This document shows positions 35,441-44,243 of a DNA stretch of 55,176 nucleotides, piece by piece (position 1 is the stretch's first letter; each line of letters opens with the position of its first letter). Origin of the DNA: Bacteroidota bacterium. Lineage in GTDB: Bacteria > Bacteroidota > Bacteroidia > Chitinophagales > Chitinophagaceae. The notes beneath the pieces were generated by a model. That model was not told the DNA's origin. It saw only the letters and a list, made by a program, of their open reading frames with translations, and searched no databases. Where the stretch lies: assembly GCA_947448725.1 (NCBI GenBank), contig CANFOM010000017.1:1-55176 (forward strand), in the 5' to 3' direction. The translations under genes and the position numbers were made by a program.

Positions 35441-36076
35441 TTAATAGGTTACAGAAATCTTAAAGGTCTTATTGGTAATTCCCAATATAGCAGCAGCCGC
35501 ATCACTCAATCGATATTGAATGGAGTTGCTTACATCGGGAAGTGCGCTAATTACCTTGGCACAAATACTTTTTAAATCGGAAGTAGTTATACGAACAATG
35601 GTTCCAATAGGCAACTCATTGGTTAGGATGTAAAACTTTTTATCTTCCCATCCACTTACACTTTTAAAAACAGAAGCGGTTCCTTCCAAAGTTTCAAAAG
35701 AAGCTATTTTTTTCTGCTTCGAAAACATACCAGCAAAATAGCCTTCTTCAATTTCATTCTTATCTAATTGAATGTAAGAATTGTGCACACTGTCACTGAT
35801 TCTAATTTTTTCTTTGTTTTGAGCAATCATTTCAATAGGCGCCTGATCTTTGGGTGCATAAGCAAACCCATTTTTACCTCTGTGCCTTTTGCCTCTCTTG
35901 GAATGTTTATTGGCTCCGATAGCGGCAAGGCTTGAATGTTTTTTACCGCTTTTTACCTTAGCATGGTTGCTATGTTTAGCTTGTTTCTTATTGGATGCCT
36001 TTACTTTAGCATGCGCCGGCGCTTGAGCCAATAAGCCCAAGGTTAACCAAAGCAATAAAAGTAGTTTTTGACGCAT
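35441..36076 (-). CDS. secreted RlpA-like double-psi beta-barrel protein
   Basis: Protein of 211 residues from ATG 36076; an earlier TTG overlaps the promoter box and is rejected. A signal peptide (1-23, ending AHA) is followed by a very basic Lys/His-rich stretch (about 24-72). The C-terminal part contains YFAGMFS, GTASVFKSVSGWEDKKFYIL, LPIGTIVRITTSDLKSICAK and RLSDAAAAILGI, which match the RlpA-like DPBB fold. Family members act on or bind peptidoglycan. The Lys/His stretch may bind cell-wall polymers or nucleic acid; that is inference. It is transcribed with the rhodanese-thioredoxin gene. Confidence 0.75.
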   Translation of the reverse strand: MRQKLLLLLWLTLGLLAQAPAHAKVKASNKKQAKHSNHAKVKSGKKHSSLAAIGANKHSKRGKRHRGKNGFAYAPKDQAPIEMIAQNKEKIRISDSVHNSYIQLDKNEIEEGYFAGMFSKQKKIASFETLEGTASVFKSVSGWEDKKFYILTNELPIGTIVRITTSDLKSICAKVISALPDVSNSIQYRLSDAAAAILGITNKTFKISVTY

Positions 36077-36080
36077 CGGG

Positions 36081-36088
36081 CAAAGGTA
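36081..36088 (-). promoter_or_regulatory. -7 box of the RlpA-like gene, predicted leaderless
   Basis: The minus strand reads TACCTTTG-N4-ATG, a perfect TAnnTTTG box ending four bases before the start codon at 36076. Confidence 0.65.
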
Positions 36089-36150
36089 CAAAAAGCAAAT
36101 GCAAAGAAACCATTAAAATTTAATATTAAATTAAATAAAATGTATAAACG

Positions 36151-37512
36151 CTAGTAATTCAATATTCTCCACTCATTAGGATAATAATTATTAGATCTAT
36201 TGGGCAATAATTTCGCCCAACCAAGCCGTATTTTTTTATAAGTAATGGCATGCCAGCCTTTCCCCTGCGGTAAATGCAAATCTGCCCTTCTTAAATATTG
36301 CAAAGCCGTGGCTTCGTCTATTTCCATTTCTTGATAGGGTAAATTAGACCAAGTACTCATGGCTAAAGCATGGGCAGGAATTAAATCGGTTCCTTTAATT
36401 TCCCCTAGTATCAAACCCATTTTTTTTATATACAAATGATTGACGAGCGCATTCAATTCGGATTCAAATAATTGAGGCAATGCAATGATGCTATTTTGAT
36501 GATTGATGAAATTATAATTTTGTGGTACAGTAAAATGATGGCTCAGTATTTCCATTTCTTTTTTTGAAACCGGAACGGTACTAGATTTTGTATCATAATA
36601 GCCACTAGTCGTCGACGCTTCTTTTTTAAATACGGAAATAAAAAAACCTTCCCCTTTTACTTTATCAGGATAAAATCTAAAACCTTGACAATGATGCTCC
36701 TTGCTATAAGTTTCAATAATATTCCATTCCTTAGGTAAATTAATAGCAACGCTTTTCATCCCAGCAATGGAAGCAATATGATCCATCATTTGCTCGTCTT
36801 CCTCCAAAGAATATGAGCAAGTGGAATAAATTAAATAGCCGCCTTCTTTCAAGCAATCCATGCTATCTTCTACAATTCTTGTTTGACGCGTACTGCAATG
36901 TTGCACACTTTGTTCACTCCAATGTGCAATTGCTTCGGGATCTTTTCTAAACAAACCACTACCACTGCAAGGCGCATCAATCATGAGCAAATCAAAAAAA
37001 TCAGGGAGTGCTTTAAAATGGGCTGGATCATTTTGAGTGACTACTGTATTGTCTGCTCCCCACTTGGTAAGATTCTCTACTAAAATTGCATTTCTTGGCT
37101 TGATGGTTTCATTGGCCACCACTAATCCATTGTGAAAATAATTGGCTAATAAAGTTGTTTTACCTCCAGGTGCCGCACACAAATCAAGTACTTTCATCGG
37201 AGATGGATGGGGGGTGATTTGTTCCAGTATATATTGTAAAAACATACTGCTGGCCTCTTGCACATAATAAGCCCCTGCATGCCACAATGGGTCTAATACA
37301 AATAATGGTCTTTGTTGTAAATAATAAGCATGTTTGCACCAGTGCATCGGCTCCAGCTGCTTAAAGTAAGCATGCGTTTCAACAACAAAAGGCTTGAATT
37401 GATTGAACCTGATGGAAATAAGCTGGTCCTGTTGTTCATGCGCTTTTAAAAATGCCTCCTGATCAAAACCAGGCAGTCCTTGTAAAGAAGCTATGAATGA
37501 AGGAGGTAACAA
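36151..37512 (-). CDS. RsmF-like rRNA cytosine-C5 methyltransferase
   Basis: NOL1/NOP2/Sun-family enzyme that makes m5C in rRNA with S-adenosylmethionine, 453 residues. Motifs are VLDLCAAPGGKTTLLA, IDAPCSGSGLFRKDPEAI (catalytic Pro-Cys) and YSTCSYSLEEDEQ (second Cys). The C-terminal RNA-binding part has ADLHLPQGKGWHAITYKKI and RLGWAKLLPNRSNNYYP, as in RsmF/YebU. The start is TTG at 37512: the conserved N-terminus LPPSFIASLQGLPGFD begins there and a TAG lies just upstream, so no ATG is available. It is 13 bases after the methyltransferase gene. Confidence 0.92.
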   Translation of the reverse strand: MLPPSFIASLQGLPGFDQEAFLKAHEQQDQLISIRFNQFKPFVVETHAYFKQLEPMHWCKHAYYLQQRPLFVLDPLWHAGAYYVQEASSMFLQYILEQITPHPSPMKVLDLCAAPGGKTTLLANYFHNGLVVANETIKPRNAILVENLTKWGADNTVVTQNDPAHFKALPDFFDLLMIDAPCSGSGLFRKDPEAIAHWSEQSVQHCSTRQTRIVEDSMDCLKEGGYLIYSTCSYSLEEDEQMMDHIASIAGMKSVAINLPKEWNIIETYSKEHHCQGFRFYPDKVKGEGFFISVFKKEASTTSGYYDTKSSTVPVSKKEMEILSHHFTVPQNYNFINHQNSIIALPQLFESELNALVNHLYIKKMGLILGEIKGTDLIPAHALAMSTWSNLPYQEMEIDEATALQYLRRADLHLPQGKGWHAITYKKIRLGWAKLLPNRSNNYYPNEWRILNY

Positions 37513-37525
37513 TGCTATAAATGAT

Positions 37526-38326
37526 TTAAAATCTAATGATAAAATTTTCTTTTTCTTTGTTTTCTTTTTTTAGAAAAACAATTCCTATGTAAAACAAGTC
37601 GATGGTAAGGGATACTCTTTGATCTTCTTTTATTTCCTTCCAGGCCATTTCCATTTCCCTACTCCAATGTATGTCATCAAAAATAAAAATAGAATCCTGA
37701 TTCGATTTATTTAAAAGTAAATTAAAATACCGCATAGTAGGCTCGTAACTATGATTACCATCCACATAAGCTAAGCCAATAGTTGATATCGTATTAAAAT
37801 AAAGTGGTAAGCTATTGTCAAAATTACCTTCTAATAATTGAATGTTGCTAAAACCTAAAGTAGAAAAAGTATGCAAAGCCTCTTTCGCAATGGCAGGTGC
37901 CCCTTCCATAGTTACTACAGCACCGCCAGGCATCGCTTGTGCTAAATAACAAGTGGTTATACCAAAGGATGTACCCATTTCTAAAACATTACTAGGTCTA
38001 TAATAAGCAACAATTCGATTTAAAAGCGTACTATACTTTTTAGATTTTAAAGAGCCTCTTGCAATTACCGAAATTTTCTTTGTTTTATTTGTCTGTAGAA
38101 TGGCCCCAGCGCCCAAGTCGACCATTTTAATTTCTTGCTTATTGTTTAATACCTCCGCTCGATAGTTTTCGATATTATTAACCCAATCTCCTTTGGTGGT
38201 AGTATTTAATACTTTTTTAATAAATGAAAACACAAAAGGAGAATGAATACCATGGCCTCGTCCATTGGAAGCCTTAATTAAATACAAAACATATTTAAGA
38301 AGAATTGTTAGTTTGTTGTATTTCAT
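37526..38326 (-). CDS. class I SAM-dependent methyltransferase
   Basis: Protein of 266 residues from ATG 38326, one base after the DHFR stop; a longer form would run into folA. The N-terminus has GRGHGIHSPFVFSFIKKVL. The SAM-binding motif I is NVLEMGTSFGITTCYLAQAM, followed by VTMEGAPAIA, LAYVDGNHSYEP and IFIFDDIHWSREM. This fits the Methyltransf_24/O-methyltransferase-like group common beside folate genes in Bacteroidota. The substrate is unknown. Confidence 0.82.
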   Translation of the reverse strand: MKYNKLTILLKYVLYLIKASNGRGHGIHSPFVFSFIKKVLNTTTKGDWVNNIENYRAEVLNNKQEIKMVDLGAGAILQTNKTKKISVIARGSLKSKKYSTLLNRIVAYYRPSNVLEMGTSFGITTCYLAQAMPGGAVVTMEGAPAIAKEALHTFSTLGFSNIQLLEGNFDNSLPLYFNTISTIGLAYVDGNHSYEPTMRYFNLLLNKSNQDSIFIFDDIHWSREMEMAWKEIKEDQRVSLTIDLFYIGIVFLKKENKEKENFIIRF

Positions 38327-38327
38327 T

Positions 38328-38819
38328 TTACTTCCTTTTCCAACATTCAAAATCAAAAGCATAAATATGTTTAGCGTCCGCAACATTAGCTGCTAAACTT
38401 ATTTTTTTCCAATCTGCTCCTAATGTTGGAAAATAGGTATCGCCTTGTAAAGTGCAATGCACTCTTGTTAACCAAATTTTATTAGCCATTGGTAAAGCCA
38501 ACTCGTATACTTGCCCACCACCAATGACCATCAATTCCAAATAATCATATTTCTTGGCGAGTTCAATTGCTTGCTCCATAGTATTTACTACCATCACCCC
38601 TTCGCTTTTCCAATCTTTATTTCTCGTAAGTACGATGTTTAATCTGCCAGGCAATGTCCTACTACCCATTGATTCAAAAGTAGCTCTTCCCATTAAAATA
38701 GGCATACCCCAAGTTGTATTTTTAAAAAACCGCATATCCTTAGGCAAATGCCATAACAATTGATTGTTTAAACCAATGGCATTGTTTTCGGAGGCTGCTG
38801 CAACAAGGGTAATATTCAT
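38328..38819 (-). CDS. folA: dihydrofolate reductase
   Basis: NADPH-dependent reduction of dihydrofolate to tetrahydrofolate, 163 residues. Motifs are AIGLNNQLLWHLPKDMRFFK, PILMGRATFESMG, LPGRLNIVLTRN and VIGGGQVYELALPMANKIWL, then LTRVHCTLQGDTYFPTL. It is 10 bases downstream of thymidylate synthase, whose reaction makes its substrate, and one base before a methyltransferase gene, so the three form an operon. Confidence 0.96.
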   Translation of the reverse strand: MNITLVAAASENNAIGLNNQLLWHLPKDMRFFKNTTWGMPILMGRATFESMGSRTLPGRLNIVLTRNKDWKSEGVMVVNTMEQAIELAKKYDYLELMVIGGGQVYELALPMANKIWLTRVHCTLQGDTYFPTLGADWKKISLAANVADAKHIYAFDFECWKRK

Positions 38820-38829
38820 TTGAAAAAAT

Positions 38830-39624
38830 TTATACCGCTACCGGTGCTTTAATACTTGGATGAGATTGGTAATTTTCTAAAGTAAAATCTGAAAACTGAT
38901 AAGAGAAAATATCTTTTACTCCCTTATTTATTTTCATAGTAGGTAAGGGAAAATGAGTTCTTGACAATTGAAGATTCGCTTGCTCTATATGATTGTTGTA
39001 TAAATGAACATCGCCAAAACTATGCACAAAATCGCCATATTCTAAATCACAAATGCTAGCAATCATCATGGTTAATAAGGCATATGACGCAATATTAAAA
39101 GGTACGCCTAAAAAAACATCCGCGCTTCGTTGGTACAATTGACAACTTAATTTTCCATCGGCCACATAAAATTGAAACATATTGTGACAAGGCATTAAAG
39201 CCATTTTAGATAAATCACCTACATTCCAAGCACTAACGATTAACCTTCGACTATCTGGTGTTTTTTTTATTTGTTGAATCAGTTCTGAAATTTGATCAAT
39301 CACCACGCCATTCGCACCTTCCCAACTGCGCCATTGTTTTCCGTACACCGGACCTAAATCTCCATTGGCATCTGCCCATTCATCCCAAATACGAACACCA
39401 TTTTCATTCAAATATTTAATATTGGTATCGCCATTTAAAAACCAAAGCAATTCATAGATGATGCTTTTCAAATGTAATTTTTTGGTAGTGACCATGGGAA
39501 ATCCTTCTGCTAAATTAAAGCGCATCTGATAACCAAAAATGCTTTTGGTTCCAGTACCTGTTCGGTCTGTTTTTTCAGCCCCATGATCGATGATGTGTTG
39601 TAATAAAGTATGGTATTGTAGCAT
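38830..39624 (-). CDS. thyA: thymidylate synthase
   Basis: Converts dUMP to dTMP with methylene-tetrahydrofolate, 264 residues, the same length as E. coli ThyA. I use ATG 39624, giving [15 protein letters not shown]; an upstream TTG adds six unsupported residues. Motifs are [33 protein letters not shown], the active-site segment [34 protein letters not shown] and [13 protein letters not shown]. It heads the thyA-folA-methyltransferase unit. Confidence 0.97.
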   Translation of the reverse strand: MLQYHTLLQHIIDHGAEKTDRTGTGTKSIFGYQMRFNLAEGFPMVTTKKLHLKSIIYELLWFLNGDTNIKYLNENGVRIWDEWADANGDLGPVYGKQWRSWEGANGVVIDQISELIQQIKKTPDSRRLIVSAWNVGDLSKMALMPCHNMFQFYVADGKLSCQLYQRSADVFLGVPFNIASYALLTMMIASICDLEYGDFVHSFGDVHLYNNHIEQANLQLSRTHFPLPTMKINKGVKDIFSYQFSDFTLENYQSHPSIKAPVAV

Positions 39625-39659
39625 AGTGCAATTTACAACCAATACCTTTTATGTAGAAA

Positions 39660-40862
39660 TCATTTTTTGGACTTACGTCGAGCTAATTCTTTCCTAATAA
39701 ATAGCAATTCCCTATTGGTTTGACCATTAACGCTCGAGTTTTCTTCGGCCCTGCGCATTAAATAAGGAATTACGTCCCCAATAGGACCAAAAGGCAAATA
39801 CTTGCTTACATTATACCCTTCTGTGGCCATGTTAAAAGTAATAGGATCACTCATGCCATAGAGTTGTGAAAAATGCACATGAGCATCATTATTGCTTAAC
39901 TTATTTTTAGCCATTAAATCAACAATAAGCAAATTGCTTTGCTCATTGTGTGAAGCTAAAATCAAAGCCATTGAATCTCTATTTTCAATACAATATGCAG
40001 CAGCCGCATTAAAATCTTGATCGGTTAATTCTTTAATGGATTGTATCGGCGATGTATACCCATTTTGTTGTGCACGCAATCTTTCCTTTTCCATATAAGC
40101 GCCTCTTACCAACTTAGCACCTAATAAAAATTTACCTTCTTGCGCAATTTTATGAGAAATCTTTAAAAAATGAAAACGATCATGCCTGTATAATTGGTAA
40201 GTGTTGTACACCACCACTTTTTCTTTATTATACACCGCCATCAATTCAATTGCAATGCGGTCTATAGGGTCTTGAATCCAAGTTTCTTCGGCGTCTAATA
40301 AAATGCCAATTCCTTTTTCATTGGCCACATCACATATTGCATACATCCTTTCTTTAACCCTTTCCCAAGCTGCATCATCGGCCTCGCTATCATGAATGCC
40401 ACTTCTAAGTCTTGGTGCCTCATTTAATTTTTCTAACAAACTCATACTTGCAAGGCCTGTTAATTTAACACTCACAAAAGGAATATTTTTTTGAGTAGCA
40501 GCAAACTCAACTGCTTCTATAATTTTTTCTGTAACGTTGTCAAAGTTCTCTTCTCCTTCTTTGGCTTCCACACCATAATCTAAAATAACTTGAACTCCAT
40601 AAGAGCCCAATTGTTTAGTCACTCTTGCCGATTCTTCTAAAGTTTCACCTCCAACAAATTGATTAAAAATGGTACTACGTATTAGACCATTGATGGGCAA
40701 TCCCGATTTCATTAAAAAAGGAGTACATTTTGTAGCTAAGGAAACTATAAATGAATTTTGAATAATAGAAAATAGGAAATTGGCTCTTCTTAATTCGGCA
40801 TTTGTCTTGTACGCAAATGCATTTTTTGTATTGTCTAAAGATAAACTCATGCTAACATTCAT
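39660..40862 (-). CDS. proline dehydrogenase
   Basis: FAD-dependent oxidation of proline to pyrroline-5-carboxylate, 400 residues, the stand-alone PRODH form without the P5C dehydrogenase domain. The barrel shows FVGGETLEESARVTKQLGSYGVQ (first part), ILLDAEETWIQDPIDRIA, VVYNTYQLYRHDRF, LGAKLVRGAYMEKER, ILASHNEQSNLL and the end YNVSKYLPFGPIGDVIPYLMRRAEEN. A near-consensus -7 box, GATATTTG on the minus strand, lies about 15-20 bases upstream. It is divergent from the dipeptide epimerase gene. Confidence 0.94.
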   Translation of the reverse strand: MNVSMSLSLDNTKNAFAYKTNAELRRANFLFSIIQNSFIVSLATKCTPFLMKSGLPINGLIRSTIFNQFVGGETLEESARVTKQLGSYGVQVILDYGVEAKEGEENFDNVTEKIIEAVEFAATQKNIPFVSVKLTGLASMSLLEKLNEAPRLRSGIHDSEADDAAWERVKERMYAICDVANEKGIGILLDAEETWIQDPIDRIAIELMAVYNKEKVVVYNTYQLYRHDRFHFLKISHKIAQEGKFLLGAKLVRGAYMEKERLRAQQNGYTSPIQSIKELTDQDFNAAAAYCIENRDSMALILASHNEQSNLLIVDLMAKNKLSNNDAHVHFSQLYGMSDPITFNMATEGYNVSKYLPFGPIGDVIPYLMRRAEENSSVNGQTNRELLFIRKELARRKSKK

Positions 40863-40963
40863 TCGTTTCGCAAATATCGGTAGTAAAACTTATAAATCAA
40901 AGGATTATAGTAACTAAATAATAGAATAAGTATCTTTAATCTCGGCTTCTTCAAATTCTTTTT

Positions 40964-42061
40964 ATGAAAATTACTTCCACCCAAATATTCTTATATAAAA
41001 TACCCATGACGCCTTTTACGATAGCTACAGGCACCATGCATTTTGCTCAAAATATATTAATTAAAATACATACCGACGAGGGAATTATTGGACTAGGGGA
41101 AAGTTCTGCTTTTCCTATGATTGTTGGAGAAACTCAATTAAGTGGCTATAATAATGCAAAGGACTTTGCCGCTTTTTGGAAAGGGAAAGACCCGTTGGCA
41201 ATGGAGGAAAGATTGGCTGAATTAGCGATAGTAATTGCTGGAAACTATACCATCAAAAGTGCCTTTGATATGGCCTTATATGATATAGCAGCAAAGGCTG
41301 CCAATTTACCACTGTATGCCTACTTAGGGGGTAAACACAAAGCCATTGAAACGGATTTAACCATTGGCATTGATAGCCCAAAAAACATGGCTAATCAAGC
41401 CATTGATTTTGTACAAGATGGCGTGAAGATGATAAAAGTAAAATTGGGAAAAGACCCAGTAGAGGATATAGAACGAATCAAACAAATAAGAGCGGCCATT
41501 GGGTATGAAACGATATTAAGAATTGATGCGAATCAAGGATGGGCTCCTGAAAATGCATTAAAAGTTTTGGAGGCATTGGCTCCTTTTGACATTGAATTTT
41601 GCGAACAACCTATGCATAAATATTTTGATGACCAATTACCTGCATTATGCAAAGCCTCTCCTATAAAAATTATGGCCGACGAATCTGTTTTTACACATCA
41701 TGATGCAAGAAAACTCCTTCAACAAAAAGCTTGTCATTCTATCAATATCAAATTCGCGAAAAGCGGTGGCATCAAGGAAGCCCTAAAAATTCATGATCTA
41801 GCACTGGCACATGAAATTCCATGTATGATGGGTGGCATGCTAGAAAGTCGTTTGGCCTTAAGTGCAAAAATGCATTTTGCCATGGCCAAGGAAAATATCA
41901 AATATTACGATATGGACACCTGCCTGCTCGGACATTTGGTAGATCCGGTAATAGGTGGCGTTGAGTTTAAGGGAATGCATTTAACCATCAGCGATGCCAT
42001 TGGTATAGGTGCCGAGGTAGACCCCACCTATTTGGCCAAATTGGAAAGCGTTACCATCTAA
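40964..42061 (+). CDS. dipeptide epimerase (L-Ala-D/L-Glu epimerase-like)
   Basis: Enolase-superfamily enzyme, 365 residues. Catalytic bases are Lys160 in MIKVKLG (158-160) and Lys263 in NIKFAKSGG. Metal ligands are Asp188 (RIDANQGW), Glu214 (FCEQP) and Asp239 (MADES). The spacing closely follows the B. subtilis Ala-Glu epimerase. MMGGMLESRL near the end is typical of the dipeptide epimerase group. It probably recycles muropeptide-derived L-Ala-D-Glu; substrate within the group can vary. A near-match -7 box TATCTTTA lies at 40931-40938. Confidence 0.9.
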   Translation: MKITSTQIFLYKIPMTPFTIATGTMHFAQNILIKIHTDEGIIGLGESSAFPMIVGETQLSGYNNAKDFAAFWKGKDPLAMEERLAELAIVIAGNYTIKSAFDMALYDIAAKAANLPLYAYLGGKHKAIETDLTIGIDSPKNMANQAIDFVQDGVKMIKVKLGKDPVEDIERIKQIRAAIGYETILRIDANQGWAPENALKVLEALAPFDIEFCEQPMHKYFDDQLPALCKASPIKIMADESVFTHHDARKLLQQKACHSINIKFAKSGGIKEALKIHDLALAHEIPCMMGGMLESRLALSAKMHFAMAKENIKYYDMDTCLLGHLVDPVIGGVEFKGMHLTISDAIGIGAEVDPTYLAKLESVTI

Positions 42062-42118
42062 AACGAAGTAGTGGCTTATCTATAACAAGTTTGTATCTTT
42101 ATACTACAAACAAAAAGT

Positions 42119-42634
42119 ATGGAAGCAAGAAAAGCGAAAGACTCTTTCACCACCATGAATGAATTGGTATTACCCAATGACACCAACACCTTTGGTGATT
42201 TAATGGGAGGAAAGCTCATGTACTGGATGGATATTGCAGCGTATTTATCTGCCTCCAAGCATTGTAATTCGGCTTGCATGACAGCTTCCGTAGATAATTT
42301 AAGCTTTAAGACCCCTATTAAATTGGGAAATGTTATTTGTATTGAAGCAAGAGTAACTCGCTCTTTTACTACCTCCATGGAAATACATTTAAAAGTTTGG
42401 AATCAAAATATGATTTCTCAAACAAGAGAATTAAGCAATGAAGCCTTTTTTACATTTGTTGCTTTAGATGAAAATAAAAAACCAAAAGCAGTACCCGCTG
42501 TTATAGCAGAATCTGAAGAAGAAATAAAATTCTTTGATAGTGCATTGCGCAGACGACAATTGAGATTAATTTTATCTGGAAAGATGAAACCGGATGATGC
42601 TACAGAATTAAAAGCCTTGTTTGTAAAAGATTAA
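42119..42634 (+). CDS. acyl-CoA thioesterase, hotdog fold
   Basis: Protein of 171 residues of the YciA/BFIT-like acyl-CoA thioesterase family. The hotdog domain carries LVLPNDTNTFGDLMGGKLMY, which includes the catalytic Asn-Asp region, then TASVDNLSFKTPIKLGNVIC and TTSMEIHLKVW. The C-terminal helix is charged. It hydrolyses acyl-CoA to free acid and CoA; chain preference is not readable. The predicted -7 box TATCTTTA (42094-42101) is flanked by a 7-bp inverted repeat GTTTGTA/TACAAAC (42089-42111). Confidence 0.88.
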   Translation: MEARKAKDSFTTMNELVLPNDTNTFGDLMGGKLMYWMDIAAYLSASKHCNSACMTASVDNLSFKTPIKLGNVICIEARVTRSFTTSMEIHLKVWNQNMISQTRELSNEAFFTFVALDENKKPKAVPAVIAESEEEIKFFDSALRRRQLRLILSGKMKPDDATELKALFVKD

Positions 42635-42670
42635 GCACCCTCCTAATCGGGAAAATTTAGCTACTTTTTA

Positions 42671-43432
42671 TTAAGCCTGATTCATTGTATGATGTTTCCC
42701 TTTAAGCATGTATTCTTTACTTTGCTCAATGGCATCCATTACTTGATTTAAAATATTTTCTACAGAATCGGTGTAGTCTATGACTAATGGCGCTTTAAAG
42801 CGAACTGTTAAAGGCGTTCCTACTTTTTTAAACGTAAGCCCCTTCTTAGTAAAAGCCCGCCAAAAACCATTGATCACTACTGGCATTACAATGGGCTGAT
42901 TGTTTTTAATAATATGCGCAGTGCCTTTTCTACCTGGAGCAAAAGGTTTGGTAGTGCCTTGCGGAAAAGTAATCACCCAGCTTTTAGCTAAGGCTTTGTC
43001 AATTTTTTGCGTATCCACCACATCTCTTTCTCTACTTACATCTGCCCCTTCGGCTCTCCAGGTTCTTTTTACCGTTAAAGCCCCACCCAATTTAAATAAT
43101 CTGGTCAACCAACTGCTATTCATGGTTTCTTCTGCGGCCACAAAAAATACATTGGTAAAAGGATTCAATAAATAATAAGGAATGCCTAGCTTATTAAATT
43201 TACCCCATTTAACGGCACAAAAAATATGAACAAATGCAATTACGTCCCCAAAATAAGTTTGATGATTGCTAACAAATAAAACATTTTTATGAGGCAGGTT
43301 TTGTAAGTTTTCAGCGCCCTCAATCTCTACATTATTAAACAAAGCAAGTCCTGGATAAGTAAATAAACCTACCACTCCGTAAATAACAGAACGAAAAATG
43401 CGAATTTGTTTTAAACGATCCAAAAGGGTCAT
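42671..43432 (-). CDS. 1-acyl-glycerol-3-phosphate acyltransferase (PlsC-like)
   Basis: Membrane-associated acyltransferase of 253 residues for phospholipid synthesis. The catalytic motif is VSNHQTYFGD (His-x4-Asp). FVAAEETMNSSW and the FPQGTTKPFAPGRKGTAHI motif (usual FPEGTRS) bind glycerol phosphate. The usual Glu in FPEGT is Gln here, as in other Bacteroidota homologues as far as I recall, so activity toward other acceptors is possible. An N-terminal hydrophobic segment spans about 13-30. It is divergent from the HAD phosphatase gene. Confidence 0.88.
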   Translation of the reverse strand: MTLLDRLKQIRIFRSVIYGVVGLFTYPGLALFNNVEIEGAENLQNLPHKNVLFVSNHQTYFGDVIAFVHIFCAVKWGKFNKLGIPYYLLNPFTNVFFVAAEETMNSSWLTRLFKLGGALTVKRTWRAEGADVSRERDVVDTQKIDKALAKSWVITFPQGTTKPFAPGRKGTAHIIKNNQPIVMPVVINGFWRAFTKKGLTFKKVGTPLTVRFKAPLVIDYTDSVENILNQVMDAIEQSKEYMLKGKHHTMNQA

Positions 43433-43510
43433 ACAATTATCTAGCTAGTTAGAACTGCAAGATAGTATAATTAATTTTTAGTGCCTTTTTACTGTTTAAA
43501 CAACAAATAG

Positions 43511-43518
43511 TACCTTTA
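43511..43518 (+). promoter_or_regulatory. near-consensus -7 box of the HAD gene, possibly leaderless
   Basis: TACCTTTA-N4-ATG: one mismatch to TAnnTTTG, with the same four-base distance to the start codon as at fmt. Confidence 0.5.
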
Positions 43519-43522
43519 GCCA

Positions 43523-44185
43523 ATGGAAAAATCTGCAGTTATTTTTGATATTGATGGCTTACTTATTAATAGTGAGCCTTTATGGAACAAAGCCGCCACC
43601 GAAATTTTTAGACAATACGGTATTCAGTTAAATGAAGAACAATATGCATTTACCACAGGGCTGCGTTCGAAAGAATTTGTTGCTCATTGGCTACTCTTAC
43701 ATAAGGTACCTGCTTCTGAATTTGATAGAGCCGAACAAAAAATTATTACACTTGCTTTAGAACTAATTGATAAAGAAGCCACACTAATGCCAGGCGTACA
43801 AAATGTATTTGAATTTTTTATCAATAAAGAATTTAAAATGGGCTTGGCTACTTCCTCGCCACTTGAATTAATAGAATGGGTAAAAGACAAATTAGGCATT
43901 AGAAAATACATTCATGCAAGTTGTTCCGCACAACATTTGCCTTTTGCTAAACCACATCCACAAGTATACCTTGATTGCGCTGCTGCCATGCATACTTCTC
44001 CACTAGCCTGTATTTGTTTCGAAGATTCTTTTTATGGGATGATAGCAGCCAAGGCAGCAAGAATGACCTGTGTGGTAGTGCCCTCTGCCGAACATCTAAA
44101 ACTGGAACATTGGGGGGCTGCCGACTTAAAACTATCTTCCCTGCAAAATTTTGGTGCCTTGCATTTCAATAGGTTAAACCAATAA
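43523..44185 (+). CDS. HAD-superfamily phosphatase, HxpB/beta-phosphoglucomutase-like
   Basis: Protein of 220 residues. Motif I is FDIDGLLINSEPLW (Asp9, Asp11), motif II LATSSPLELIEWV, the Lys motif FAKPHPQVYLDCAAAM and motif IV CICFEDSFYGMIAAKAARM. The cap position and LLINSEPLW resemble hexitol and 2-deoxyglucose-6-phosphate phosphatases (YniC/HxpB). It likely clears sugar phosphates; the exact substrate is uncertain. The polyprenyl synthase gene follows after 58 bases. Confidence 0.88.
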   Translation: MEKSAVIFDIDGLLINSEPLWNKAATEIFRQYGIQLNEEQYAFTTGLRSKEFVAHWLLLHKVPASEFDRAEQKIITLALELIDKEATLMPGVQNVFEFFINKEFKMGLATSSPLELIEWVKDKLGIRKYIHASCSAQHLPFAKPHPQVYLDCAAAMHTSPLACICFEDSFYGMIAAKAARMTCVVVPSAEHLKLEHWGAADLKLSSLQNFGALHFNRLNQ

Positions 44186-44243
44186 GTATAAAAGCCAAAT
44201 AAATACAGCTTCTTGCTTAAAATAAAATAAATTGCAGGTATAC

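Noticed and set aside
42089..42111. Seven-base inverted repeat around the -7 box of the thioesterase gene as an operator.
   Set aside because: It is short and A/T-rich, there is no neighbouring regulator, and such repeats are expected by chance. I noted it only in the gene entry.
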